A stretch of DNA of 64,000 nucleotides from JBBSEX01 sp038239345 (lineage in GTDB: Bacteria > Acidobacteriota > Terriglobia > Bryobacterales > Bryobacteraceae): NCBI GenBank assembly GCA_038239345.1, contig JBBSEX010000003.1, positions 186,001-250,000 of the forward strand, read 5' to 3'. Shown one piece after another: positions 26,509 through 34,222 of this stretch. The notes below the pieces were generated by a model. It did no database searches, was not told the origin of the DNA, and saw only the letters and a program-made list of their open reading frames with translations. Within the stretch, counting starts at the first letter, position 1, and each line of letters starts with the position of its first letter. Both the position numbers and the translations under genes were made by a program.

Positions 26509-28536
26509 CTAAGGGTGGGCCAGCGAGGCAATATCCTCGCGCAGTTTTTCGATGAATTCGGGGCGCGATTCCTGAATGAAAAAGTGGCCTCCGGAGAATT
26601 CGCGCATCAGAAACGGGGCTGTCGTTTGCCGTTCCCAGGCCTGCACATGCTCGCGCTTTACGTTCGGGTCGGACGCACCGCCGTAAGCGAATATCGGGAT
26701 CGCTAACGGCTCGCCCGGTTGATAAACATAATTTCGATAGAGGCGGGCATCCGCGCGTAGCGAAGTCAGGGCCAAGCGGCGCAATTGCGGATTCTCAAGG
26801 ACGCCGGCAGTCATCCCCTGGAGCTTCTTCAGTTCTTCGATCAGCAGTTCTTCGGCTGGCTCGGGCGGCGGGTTGTAGTTCAGACGAAATTGTGGCGCTC
26901 GCGCTCCCGATACAATCAGCGCCCGGGGCAGCGCGGCCCCCGCCAATCGTAAGGCTCGAATCACTTCGAAGGCGACGATCGCTCCCATGCTGTGTCCATA
27001 AAACGCGAACGGACGATCGAACATCGGCGATAGACTTTCAATCAGCGCCGCGACCAGGGCATCCATGCTTTCGATGGGCGGCTCATCTATGCGCGACTCG
27101 CGCCCGGGCAAGCGAATAGGAAACAGAGCGACCCCGGGAAGGTCTTTGCGCCAGTTTCGATATGTCAGCGTTCCTCCGCCGGCAAAGGGAAAACAAAATA
27201 GGCGAAACAGGTCCGCTGCCTGAACCGGACCCTGATCCTTCTCGATCCATGGATTGCCGGGCGCTCCTTGTCCCGCCGTTTTTTGCAGCCGCAACTCCAG
27301 CAGCTTGCGTTTCTCCATCGACAATCCCGTGGGCCCGGCTGCCGGTCTTGTACGTTTGGGCGTCAACAACAGCTTTTCTAAATACGCCTCGAATGCCAGA
27401 ACTGTCGCGCCTTCCAGATAGCGCAGCGCGGCCATGCGGGATACGGCCGATAGCTCTTCGTAGTGTGGGCGATCGGTCAGAATATGTTCGAGAACCCGAA
27501 CCCAGGGGTCGAGATTTTGTGGCGGCACCTCGGCCACTGGAACCATATGCTCATCGACGGCCGAGGTGTAATGGCGCACGGGATTCACCGGCAATAAATA
27601 ATCGACGCCGAGCATCGCCTCATGCAGGCCGCCAACATCGCTGGCAATCACCGGAACACCGCGCGACAACGATTCAAGCACCATTCGTGAGCGCGCTTCG
27701 GCCCAAACGGAAGGCACAAGCATCACCTTGGTGAGACGCAGCAGGTCGTCGACATTGTCGAAGGGCTCCAGCAGCGTGATGTTGGATCGATGGCGCAAGG
27801 CGTCGAGATCCCGCACGGTAGTTCCCCAGGTGGGCACGGCTGCGAAACGGACGTCGGGAAGGCGGTCGGCCAGCTCCAGGAAAATCGAAATCCCTTTCAC
27901 GGCGCAGGGGTTGACCATGCAGACATAAGGATTATCGAAGTTCGCCAGCAGCGGCGGCGCAACCGGTTCCAGCAACGAAATGGGGACGTGAATCGTGTCC
28001 AATCCACCCCATTGGCGGCCATAGTCGGCGACGTATTCGCTGACACCGACTGAGCCATCCACGCGTTGCAGATTCGCGGTGCGAGCGGCGTTGCGGGAAG
28101 AGCTATCGGGTCCGAAGGGAGCGGCGATGGTGGCCCGAATCAGGTACACGACACGGGCTCGGGGCGCGCGCAAAGCGAGGTCAAGAAGCAACTGCGCCGG
28201 GTCGTCTGTCGAAGTGAGAATCACGCCGGGTTCGAAGGAATCGATTTGCCTCTGGAAGTAAGGGCGCAGCAACGGACTGCGGGTCAGGGTGTGAACTTCG
28301 ACGCCATTGCGCTGCATAACAACAGCCTCTGGACCGATGGATTCCGGGTGCAAACCGCGCGACGCCAAATCACGCAAAAAATGCTCGTGTGGTTCGGCCC
28401 CAAACTGTTCCAGCCGGGCGATGACGCGAACGCAATGGCCGCGGGCCGCCAACGCTTCCATCAATAAGCGGTTCGATTTATCGCCCCCGCCATGCGACGG
28501 ATAGTAGAGCGAATTGTGAGCCAGCAGAATGCGCAT
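26509..28536 (-). CDS. Fusion of GT4 glycosyltransferase and type II thioesterase
   Basis: 675 residues in two parts. Residues 1-395 are a GT-B glycosyltransferase of family 4: Gly-rich SHGGGDKSNR near the N-terminus, NPCAVKG in the donor domain and the acidic pair Glu280/Glu288 in WAEARSRMVLESL. Residues 440-675 are a type II (TesA-like) thioesterase: FCFPFAGGG at the start, nucleophile Ser516 in YGHSMGA, Asp623 in GGASDPN and His651 in SGGHFFI. The linker (404-418) has LSMEKRKLLELRL, a motif usual in NRPS/PKS inter-domain regions. The protein could release an acyl group from a carrier protein and place it, or a sugar, on a glycan. It follows the other GT4 gene by one base. Confidence 0.88.
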   Translation of the reverse strand: MRILLAHNSLYYPSHGGGDKSNRLLMEALAARGHCVRVIARLEQFGAEPHEHFLRDLASRGLHPESIGPEAVVMQRNGVEVHTLTRSPLLRPYFQRQIDSFEPGVILTSTDDPAQLLLDLALRAPRARVVYLIRATIAAPFGPDSSSRNAARTANLQRVDGSVGVSEYVADYGRQWGGLDTIHVPISLLEPVAPPLLANFDNPYVCMVNPCAVKGISIFLELADRLPDVRFAAVPTWGTTVRDLDALRHRSNITLLEPFDNVDDLLRLTKVMLVPSVWAEARSRMVLESLSRGVPVIASDVGGLHEAMLGVDYLLPVNPVRHYTSAVDEHMVPVAEVPPQNLDPWVRVLEHILTDRPHYEELSAVSRMAALRYLEGATVLAFEAYLEKLLLTPKRTRPAAGPTGLSMEKRKLLELRLQKTAGQGAPGNPWIEKDQGPVQAADLFRLFCFPFAGGGTLTYRNWRKDLPGVALFPIRLPGRESRIDEPPIESMDALVAALIESLSPMFDRPFAFYGHSMGAIVAFEVIRALRLAGAALPRALIVSGARAPQFRLNYNPPPEPAEELLIEELKKLQGMTAGVLENPQLRRLALTSLRADARLYRNYVYQPGEPLAIPIFAYGGASDPNVKREHVQAWERQTTAPFLMREFSGGHFFIQESRPEFIEKLREDIASLAHP

Positions 28537-28537
28537 T

Positions 28538-29725
28538 TTATCGGCGTTCCCGCAATCGCTTCAGCAACAGCGCTTGCCTGGCACTGGATAGAGGGGCTTG
28601 CGCGGGGGACGCGGGGGCGCGCTCAAACGGCGACAAGCGCAATAGAAAATCTTCAAAATCCGCGGCTCGTAGCGGACTCACAAAACGCAAACCGGCTTCA
28701 CGGGAACGATGCGACTCCCGCTCATACTCCGCATGATCGGAGGTTAGCGTGTGAAGAGCCTTGACCCAGGGCTCAATATCCTGCGCAACAGGCACTGGGA
28801 TCGGCATGTGGGCCTCATCGAAGGCGGGCTCATAGCGCTCAAACGGGTGGACCGGAATAATATAACCGGTGCCTCGCTTAGCTTCCATCAGGCCGCCGGA
28901 GTTGCTGGAAATCACCGGCAGGCCGCGCAGCATGGCTTCCATGGCGATCAGCCCGAAGCCCTCATACCAGATGGATGGCATCAGCAGAACACGGGTGCCA
29001 CGAAGGACATCGTCGATGCGCGGCACGTTTTGGAGAACAGTGATATTCGCGATACGCTCCAGGCGGGCGCGATCGGCGGACGTAGTTCCCCAACCGACGA
29101 GAGCGGCGAACGGAAGCGCCGGAAATTTCTCGGCAAGTGCCAGGAAAATGTCGATGCCCTTAGCCGCACAAGGGTTAATCATTAGAATCCAGCCTTCCCG
29201 CGCATTGCCGAATTGTAGATACGGCGGCATTCCGTAGATGGGCGGATGAATAACAGTAGCGTCGCAACCGGCGTACTGGCGAATGTAGCCGGACATATGC
29301 TCGCCAATAGCCACAACCGCTCTGGCATTGCGTATCAAGGCTGTCGCCCGCGGATCGGGGCTCCAGCTTTCCGGACCGAACGGGAAAAACTGCGGAGTAT
29401 GCGCCAGATAAATGAGGCGTTCGCCGGCGCAGCGCGAGCTCTCTCGCAGCAGTGTGTGGCTGAGATCCTCGGAAGATACCAGAACCCAATCAGGATTAAA
29501 TTCGCCGATTTCGTTTTCCAGCGCATCGGCATTACGCGCCAGATCGGGAATGGAGGATATCGAAACTCCATTCCGATTTACAATTTCCCGCCCCGCCAGG
29601 GCCGTTGCCACGACGCGGCAAGTATGTCCGGAGTGCGCCAGACTATCCAACCAAATCAGATTTCCGCGGGTGGCTCCTCCTCTGGGTGGGGAATAAGAGG
29701 CGTTCGCCGTTAACAGGACCCTCAA
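28538..29725 (-). CDS. GT4 glycosyltransferase with NRPS-like C-terminal tail
   Basis: 395 residues of GT-B fold. The N-terminal domain begins MRVLLTANASYSPPRGGATR, the donor domain has MINPCAAKGIDIF and the EX7E motif in YEGFGLIAMEAM, followed by SSNSGGLMEA. It is clearly related to the glycosyltransferase half of the next gene. The last 15 residues, LSSARQALLLKRLRERR, resemble the short docking/linker segments of NRPS and PKS proteins, which suggests contact with the carrier protein encoded upstream. Donor and acceptor sugars cannot be predicted. It overlaps the FkbH-like gene by ATGA and is followed after one base by the fusion gene. Confidence 0.87.
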   Translation of the reverse strand: MRVLLTANASYSPPRGGATRGNLIWLDSLAHSGHTCRVVATALAGREIVNRNGVSISSIPDLARNADALENEIGEFNPDWVLVSSEDLSHTLLRESSRCAGERLIYLAHTPQFFPFGPESWSPDPRATALIRNARAVVAIGEHMSGYIRQYAGCDATVIHPPIYGMPPYLQFGNAREGWILMINPCAAKGIDIFLALAEKFPALPFAALVGWGTTSADRARLERIANITVLQNVPRIDDVLRGTRVLLMPSIWYEGFGLIAMEAMLRGLPVISSNSGGLMEAKRGTGYIIPVHPFERYEPAFDEAHMPIPVPVAQDIEPWVKALHTLTSDHAEYERESHRSREAGLRFVSPLRAADFEDFLLRLSPFERAPASPAQAPLSSARQALLLKRLRERR

Positions 29726-31848
29726 CCCTCGCTGCCCCTGTGCAACTGCCGCGATGCCGCTTCCTCATGGGCAAGCATTTCCAGCACCTCGGCGTCCGAC
29801 ATACCCTCGATCTCTTGCAGAAGAGCGGCGTATTGAGCTGGATCGGAAGCTTCCAGTTGATGCGCTTCGACGAGACGGGCGAGCTTGTCGAGGGTCATGT
29901 CGGCGGAGTAGACATCGTCGATGGCGATCTCAATTCCGAACTCTTCCTTGATGCGCACCAGTAACAGCACGGCAAGCAGCGAGTGGCCACCGAGGTCGAA
30001 GAAATTATCGTCGAGCGAAACACCGGGGCGGGCCAGCAGTTCACTCCAAATCGCGGCCAGGCGGACCTCGATATCGGTAGCTGGTGGATTCGCCAGAAAA
30101 CCGCGTTCGCCGGAAATCGCTTGACCACGGAGCTTGGCGACGATTGCCTCCTCCGAGGAAAGCTCATTGGCGATACGGGCGAAGTCCACCACGCGGCGTT
30201 GGGCGGTTGACCGGGCCTCAGGCGGATCGGATGCGGCTATCGGCAATTCGGCGCGGGGAACCAGCCGGCTCAAAAATTCCGCTTGGAAGTTTGGTCCGGA
30301 AGCACCCGATTCGGCGATCACTTTATTCAGGAAGTCGCGCGCCGGGGCGTTCTTTTCGGTTGCGGTGATTGGAATCCGCACCTCCGGCAATTTTCGCGAG
30401 AGCGCCAGATCGCCGACCCAGCGCAGAATCCGATATTCTACGCCGCGCCCCAATACCCGGCAGCTCAGCAGAAACGTCTCGACTTCAAGATCGCCGGAGT
30501 GCTGACGCAGCGCCAGGACACCGGTCAGTCCATAGTGGCCGAAACGATCGGAAACGTCGGCCGTATACCATTCCAGGCCATCGCGTAGAGTGGCTTGCAC
30601 TTCCGCTTCCGTGCGGCGGATGGTGGTGAAGTTGAATTGATTGGTCCGGTTCGTCAATTGCGCGACGCGGGCGAGTTTCTCCGCGCTCAGCGGTTGCATC
30701 GTCACGTTCAGCTGTAGCGAGCGGAAGAATTCTTCCATGCTGACGGCGCCACGAATCGCACTACCAAACTGCTGCGCCTGTTGATAGGATTCACTTCGCT
30801 TTCGATCTTCATCCGTCACCGCGGGATGATCGAAGGCCCACACTTTGCGCAGAAAAGACGGGATTTCGTTGTCCGGCGGAAGAGCGAGAGTCAGCACCTC
30901 AGGCAGTTCTTCCCGGACCTCGGCGCACTCCCGGGCATCGTCGTCCAGAAAGATGAAACTGTCCAGCCCGAGGTTGAGACTGCGGGCAATCGCGGCGAGG
31001 TTTTCGGGCTTCGGATTCCAATTGATCCGGCAATCGATAAAATGCTCCAGGCGCAGCGGAAACTCCGGATGCCGGGCGAAAGTTTCCCTCACATCGGTCT
31101 GGTTATTTTTGCTGACGATAGAGAGCAGCATTCCCTGTTCGCGCTGCGAAAGAAGGAACTGCTGCAGGAAGCGGCGAGGTTCATCCAGCACGACACCGGC
31201 GGGCCCATCCTCACCACAGACCCCCTTCCATAACGTGTTATCGCAATCGACGGCAATCACTTTATAGGGGGCCGCCGAGATGGCATAGGCATGTCGCACG
31301 ATCGCGGTTCCGATGCCGGCGAAACCCTCGTCGCTGTAGGCAATCTTGCCCAAACGGTCGCCTTCGGGGTTGTACCACCGCGGCTTGGGATCGTTCCAGA
31401 AGAGGTAAGATATCCCGGATGCGGAGGGTGGAATTTGCAGAACGAACTCATTCTGCACTTGAGGGCAAACAACGAACAGAAGAGGAACGTGAAATTTCGA
31501 TTGCCGGGCCGCCTCCACGTATTCGGCGAAAATGGCTTCGTTTTGTCCGATGTCCTCCGGGCGCACCAGAACGACATTCAACCCCCGGCGATTGGAGGCA
31601 AAATCGGAAGCAGGGTCGAGCAAAGTCTGAAGAACCTGATGGTAGGGAGCGAACCGCGGCTCAAACTCCGTTTCCAACTCCCGTGCCCAGAATTGAATAA
31701 CCCGCTCCAGAGGTTCAGCGGTAAATGTGGCACTGATGCAAAACCGGAATCCGTTCGTCATGGTCCACTTGATTTGATTGTATCCTTCTGGGTGCGCCTG
31801 GAATAATTTTTGACTACGCTGTCGAAATCGTTCCCGCTCGTTCGTCAT
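29722..31848 (-). CDS. FkbH-like HAD-IIIC protein fused to an acyl carrier protein
   Basis: 708 residues. The N-terminal domain (about 30-190) is the FkbH-type lead, followed by a HAD core with VDCDNTLWKG (Asp201 and Asp203) and LDDDARE near 301, then the family's C-terminal acyltransferase-like part with FLLSCRVLGRGVE (459-471). Residues 595-665 are a carrier domain with the phosphopantetheine serine Ser623 in DLGGHSLLAV. FkbH-type enzymes take the glyceryl group of 1,3-bisphosphoglycerate, lose phosphate and load it on a carrier protein, so this one can load its own carrier. The tail EIEGMSDAEVLEMLAHEE resembles NRPS ends. No Shine-Dalgarno sequence precedes the ATG; Met30 is an alternative start. 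It is the first gene of the cluster and is divergent from the YCII gene by 23 bases. Confidence 0.9.
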   Translation of the reverse strand: MTNERERFRQRSQKLFQAHPEGYNQIKWTMTNGFRFCISATFTAEPLERVIQFWARELETEFEPRFAPYHQVLQTLLDPASDFASNRRGLNVVLVRPEDIGQNEAIFAEYVEAARQSKFHVPLLFVVCPQVQNEFVLQIPPSASGISYLFWNDPKPRWYNPEGDRLGKIAYSDEGFAGIGTAIVRHAYAISAAPYKVIAVDCDNTLWKGVCGEDGPAGVVLDEPRRFLQQFLLSQREQGMLLSIVSKNNQTDVRETFARHPEFPLRLEHFIDCRINWNPKPENLAAIARSLNLGLDSFIFLDDDARECAEVREELPEVLTLALPPDNEIPSFLRKVWAFDHPAVTDEDRKRSESYQQAQQFGSAIRGAVSMEEFFRSLQLNVTMQPLSAEKLARVAQLTNRTNQFNFTTIRRTEAEVQATLRDGLEWYTADVSDRFGHYGLTGVLALRQHSGDLEVETFLLSCRVLGRGVEYRILRWVGDLALSRKLPEVRIPITATEKNAPARDFLNKVIAESGASGPNFQAEFLSRLVPRAELPIAASDPPEARSTAQRRVVDFARIANELSSEEAIVAKLRGQAISGERGFLANPPATDIEVRLAAIWSELLARPGVSLDDNFFDLGGHSLLAVLLLVRIKEEFGIEIAIDDVYSADMTLDKLARLVEAHQLEASDPAQYAALLQEIEGMSDAEVLEMLAHEEAASRQLHRGSEG

Positions 31849-31871
31849 TGCGGTGAAGGAGAACTAGGAAA

Positions 31872-32219
31872 ATGCAATATCTAATACTGATCTATGAAGA
31901 CGAAAAGCTGTGGGGGCAACAGTCGCCCGAGCAGATGCGGACGGCCATGGGGGCCTATCGGGCTTACACCGAATCGATGAAGGCGTCGTCCGTATATGTG
32001 GGCGGAAATGCATTGCAGCCGACATCGACTGCGACTACACTTCGCGGAACCAACGCCGCGACCCAGGTTATAGACGGGCCATTCGCGGAGACGAAAGAGC
32101 AGCTTGGCGGCTATTACCTGATTGAAGCTCCCGATCTGGATACAGCGCTGCTATGGGGAAAGCGCTGCCCGGTTGTGGCGACCGGTTCGGTCGAGGTCCG
32201 GCCGATCATGACGTACTAG
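31872..32219 (+). CDS. YCII-related (DGPF) protein
   Basis: 115 residues, a typical single YCII domain: MQYLILIYEDE at the start, the DGPFAETKEQLGGYYLIEA block (DGPF at 68-71) and a final beta-strand VEVRPI. The ATG has AGGAGAACTAGG upstream. YCII/DGPF proteins of this kind are standard partners of ECF42 sigma factors, and such a gene follows after nine bases. Function is unproven; they are thought to act on or sense a small metabolite connected with the sigma factor's targets. Confidence 0.9.
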   Translation: MQYLILIYEDEKLWGQQSPEQMRTAMGAYRAYTESMKASSVYVGGNALQPTSTATTLRGTNAATQVIDGPFAETKEQLGGYYLIEAPDLDTALLWGKRCPVVATGSVEVRPIMTY

Positions 32220-32228
32220 AGTGGTTCC

Positions 32229-33428
32229 TTGTCCTGCCTCGATCTGGAACGCGTCGCGAGAGAGAGTTACGGAAAACTTGTGGCCTTGCTCGCCGCGCAG
32301 TTTCGGGACTTGGCGTCGGCTGAAGATGCTCTAAGCGATGCGCTGATGACGGCTTTGGTGCGCTGGCCGGAAGATGGAATTCCGGCCTCACCCGAAGGTT
32401 GGCTGTTGACGGTGGCTCGCCGAAAATTGCTGGATTTGGCGCGGCAGAGCAGGAATCGGGAACAGCACGCGGCCGAGTTGCAGGAAGCCCTCGCCTGGCA
32501 GCCCGATGCGTTTCAAATTCCCGACCGGCGCTTGGCTTTATTTTTAGTTTGCGCTCACCCGGCCATCGATTATCCAGCGCGCGCTCCTTTAATCCTACAA
32601 ACGGTACTGGGCTTTGACGCCGCTCGCATCGCTTCTATCTTCCTGCAATCCCCGAGTGCGATGTCCCAGCGTTTGGTGCGGGCAAAGCGCAAGATTCGCG
32701 ATGCGCGCATATCATTCGAATTGCCCACCACCGCGGATCTGCCGGAGCGATTGGATGCGGTACTTGAAGCCGTGTACGCCGCCTATTCCGATGGCTGGAG
32801 CGATCCGCTACGCGTCGATCCTAACGAAGCCATTTGGCTCGCTTCGGTGCTGACTGGTTTGTGTCCCGCGGAGCCTGAGGTTCTAGGCCTGCATGCGCTT
32901 TTGTTGTACACCGACTCGCGGCGAGCGGCGCGGCGAAATTCGCAAGGCGATTATATTGCGCTTGACAGCCAGGACACGCAAGCGTGGGATGCAGCGATGA
33001 TTGCGCAGGCAGAGGAGTTACTCGCGCAAGCCGCTCGATTCGGAAAAGCCGGGCGCTTTCAACTGGAAGCCGCGATCCAATCGGCGCATGCCGCGCGAGG
33101 CAAAACGGGCAGGGCGAACTGGGAGGCGATACTGCAACTCTACGATGCGTTGCTGCTTTGCGCTCCTTCGCCGGTGATAGTAATCAATCGGGCCGTGGCG
33201 GTGGCCGCCGTGCATGGGGCAGCGCTAGGACTTGCGCAATTGGACACGCTCGCCGACGATCCCCGCACTCGTCAATATCAGCCGTATTGGGCAACTCGCG
33301 CGGAATTCCTGCACCGGCTAGGCGACAAGAATCAGGCTGGGTCCGCTTACCAGCAGGCTATCGGCTTACAGACCGATCCGGCGGTACGCCGTTTCCTGCA
33401 AGGGCGCCTGGCGGAATTGTTAGACTGA
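32229..33428 (+). CDS. ECF42-type RNA polymerase sigma factor with TPR-like C-terminal extension
   Basis: 399 residues from a TTG. Region sigma-2 (about 5-70, YGKLVALLAAQFRDLASAEDA, WLLTVARRKLLDLARQ) and sigma-4 (about 110-160, RIASIFLQSPSAMSQRLVRAKRK) are short. The last 230 residues form the helical extension that defines the ECF42 group, with WEAILQLYDALLLCAPSP and INRAVAVAAVHGA. These sigma factors lack an anti-sigma factor and are regulated through the extension. Together with the YCII gene nine bases upstream it forms a standard pair. The SDR gene that follows seven bases later may be cotranscribed. Confidence 0.93.
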   Translation: MSCLDLERVARESYGKLVALLAAQFRDLASAEDALSDALMTALVRWPEDGIPASPEGWLLTVARRKLLDLARQSRNREQHAAELQEALAWQPDAFQIPDRRLALFLVCAHPAIDYPARAPLILQTVLGFDAARIASIFLQSPSAMSQRLVRAKRKIRDARISFELPTTADLPERLDAVLEAVYAAYSDGWSDPLRVDPNEAIWLASVLTGLCPAEPEVLGLHALLLYTDSRRAARRNSQGDYIALDSQDTQAWDAAMIAQAEELLAQAARFGKAGRFQLEAAIQSAHAARGKTGRANWEAILQLYDALLLCAPSPVIVINRAVAVAAVHGAALGLAQLDTLADDPRTRQYQPYWATRAEFLHRLGDKNQAGSAYQQAIGLQTDPAVRRFLQGRLAELLD

Positions 33429-33434
33429 GCCCTT

Positions 33435-34211
33435 ATGGTTAAAAACTATATGGATCTGACGGGTCGTGTCGCCGTCGTAGTGGGTGGCACTTCAGGGCTG
33501 GGCCGAACGATCGCGCTAGGGTTGGCGGAAGCGGGCGCGAACGTGATACCGACTGGGCGGCGCGAATCGTTGGTGGCCGAGGTTTGTGACGCTATAAAAG
33601 CGGCGGGCCGCTCAACATTGGTGCATACGAGCGATGTTGCCGACCGGAAATCTATCGATACATTTCGCGATGCGGTAATGGCTGAATTTGGACAGGTGGA
33701 CATTCTGTTGAACGCCGCGGGCCGGACCAAGCGCACGCCGACGAAGGATCTTCCGGAAGAGGAGTGGGCGAGCATCATGGATACGAATCTGACGGGGACG
33801 CTGCGAGCCTGTCAATCTTTCTATGCGCCGCTCGCAGCCAGCGGGCGCGGCCGCATCGTCAACATCGCGTCACTCAGTTCTTATGTCGGGTTGTTTGAAG
33901 TAACGGCATATTGCGCATCGAAATCGGGAGTGCTTTCCCTGACGCGGAGTCTAGCGGTGGAATGGGCAAAGGCGGGCATCAACGTGAATGCCATCGCGCC
34001 AGGAGTCTTTCGCACGGATCTGAACGCGGCGTTACTCGACGGCACCACTCGCGGTCAGGAATTCAAGACGCGGACCCCGATGGGACGCTTCGGGAAGAGC
34101 GAAGAGCTGATCGGCGCGGCGATTCTGCTGGCCTCCGATGCCGCCAGTTTCATCACCGGCCAATGTATCTCCGTTGACGGCGGTTTCCTGGCGTCGGGCG
34201 TGAATACTTAA
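33435..34211 (+). CDS. Short-chain dehydrogenase/reductase
   Basis: 258 residues of classical SDR. The cofactor loop is VGGTSGLGRTIALG (about 18-30), with the GRR basic pair after the second strand suggesting NADP(H), NAAG at about 93-96, and the catalytic Tyr-X3-Lys in AYCASKSG with a Ser in NIASLSSY. The C-terminal SVDGGFLASG is typical. Close relatives are named gluconate 5-dehydrogenase or 3-oxoacyl reductase, but the substrate cannot be told. A second in-frame ATG five codons on (33450) is an equal start candidate. The gene lies seven bases after the sigma factor. Confidence 0.9.
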   Translation: MVKNYMDLTGRVAVVVGGTSGLGRTIALGLAEAGANVIPTGRRESLVAEVCDAIKAAGRSTLVHTSDVADRKSIDTFRDAVMAEFGQVDILLNAAGRTKRTPTKDLPEEEWASIMDTNLTGTLRACQSFYAPLAASGRGRIVNIASLSSYVGLFEVTAYCASKSGVLSLTRSLAVEWAKAGINVNAIAPGVFRTDLNAALLDGTTRGQEFKTRTPMGRFGKSEELIGAAILLASDAASFITGQCISVDGGFLASGVNT

Positions 34212-34222
34212 CAGGCGGCAGC

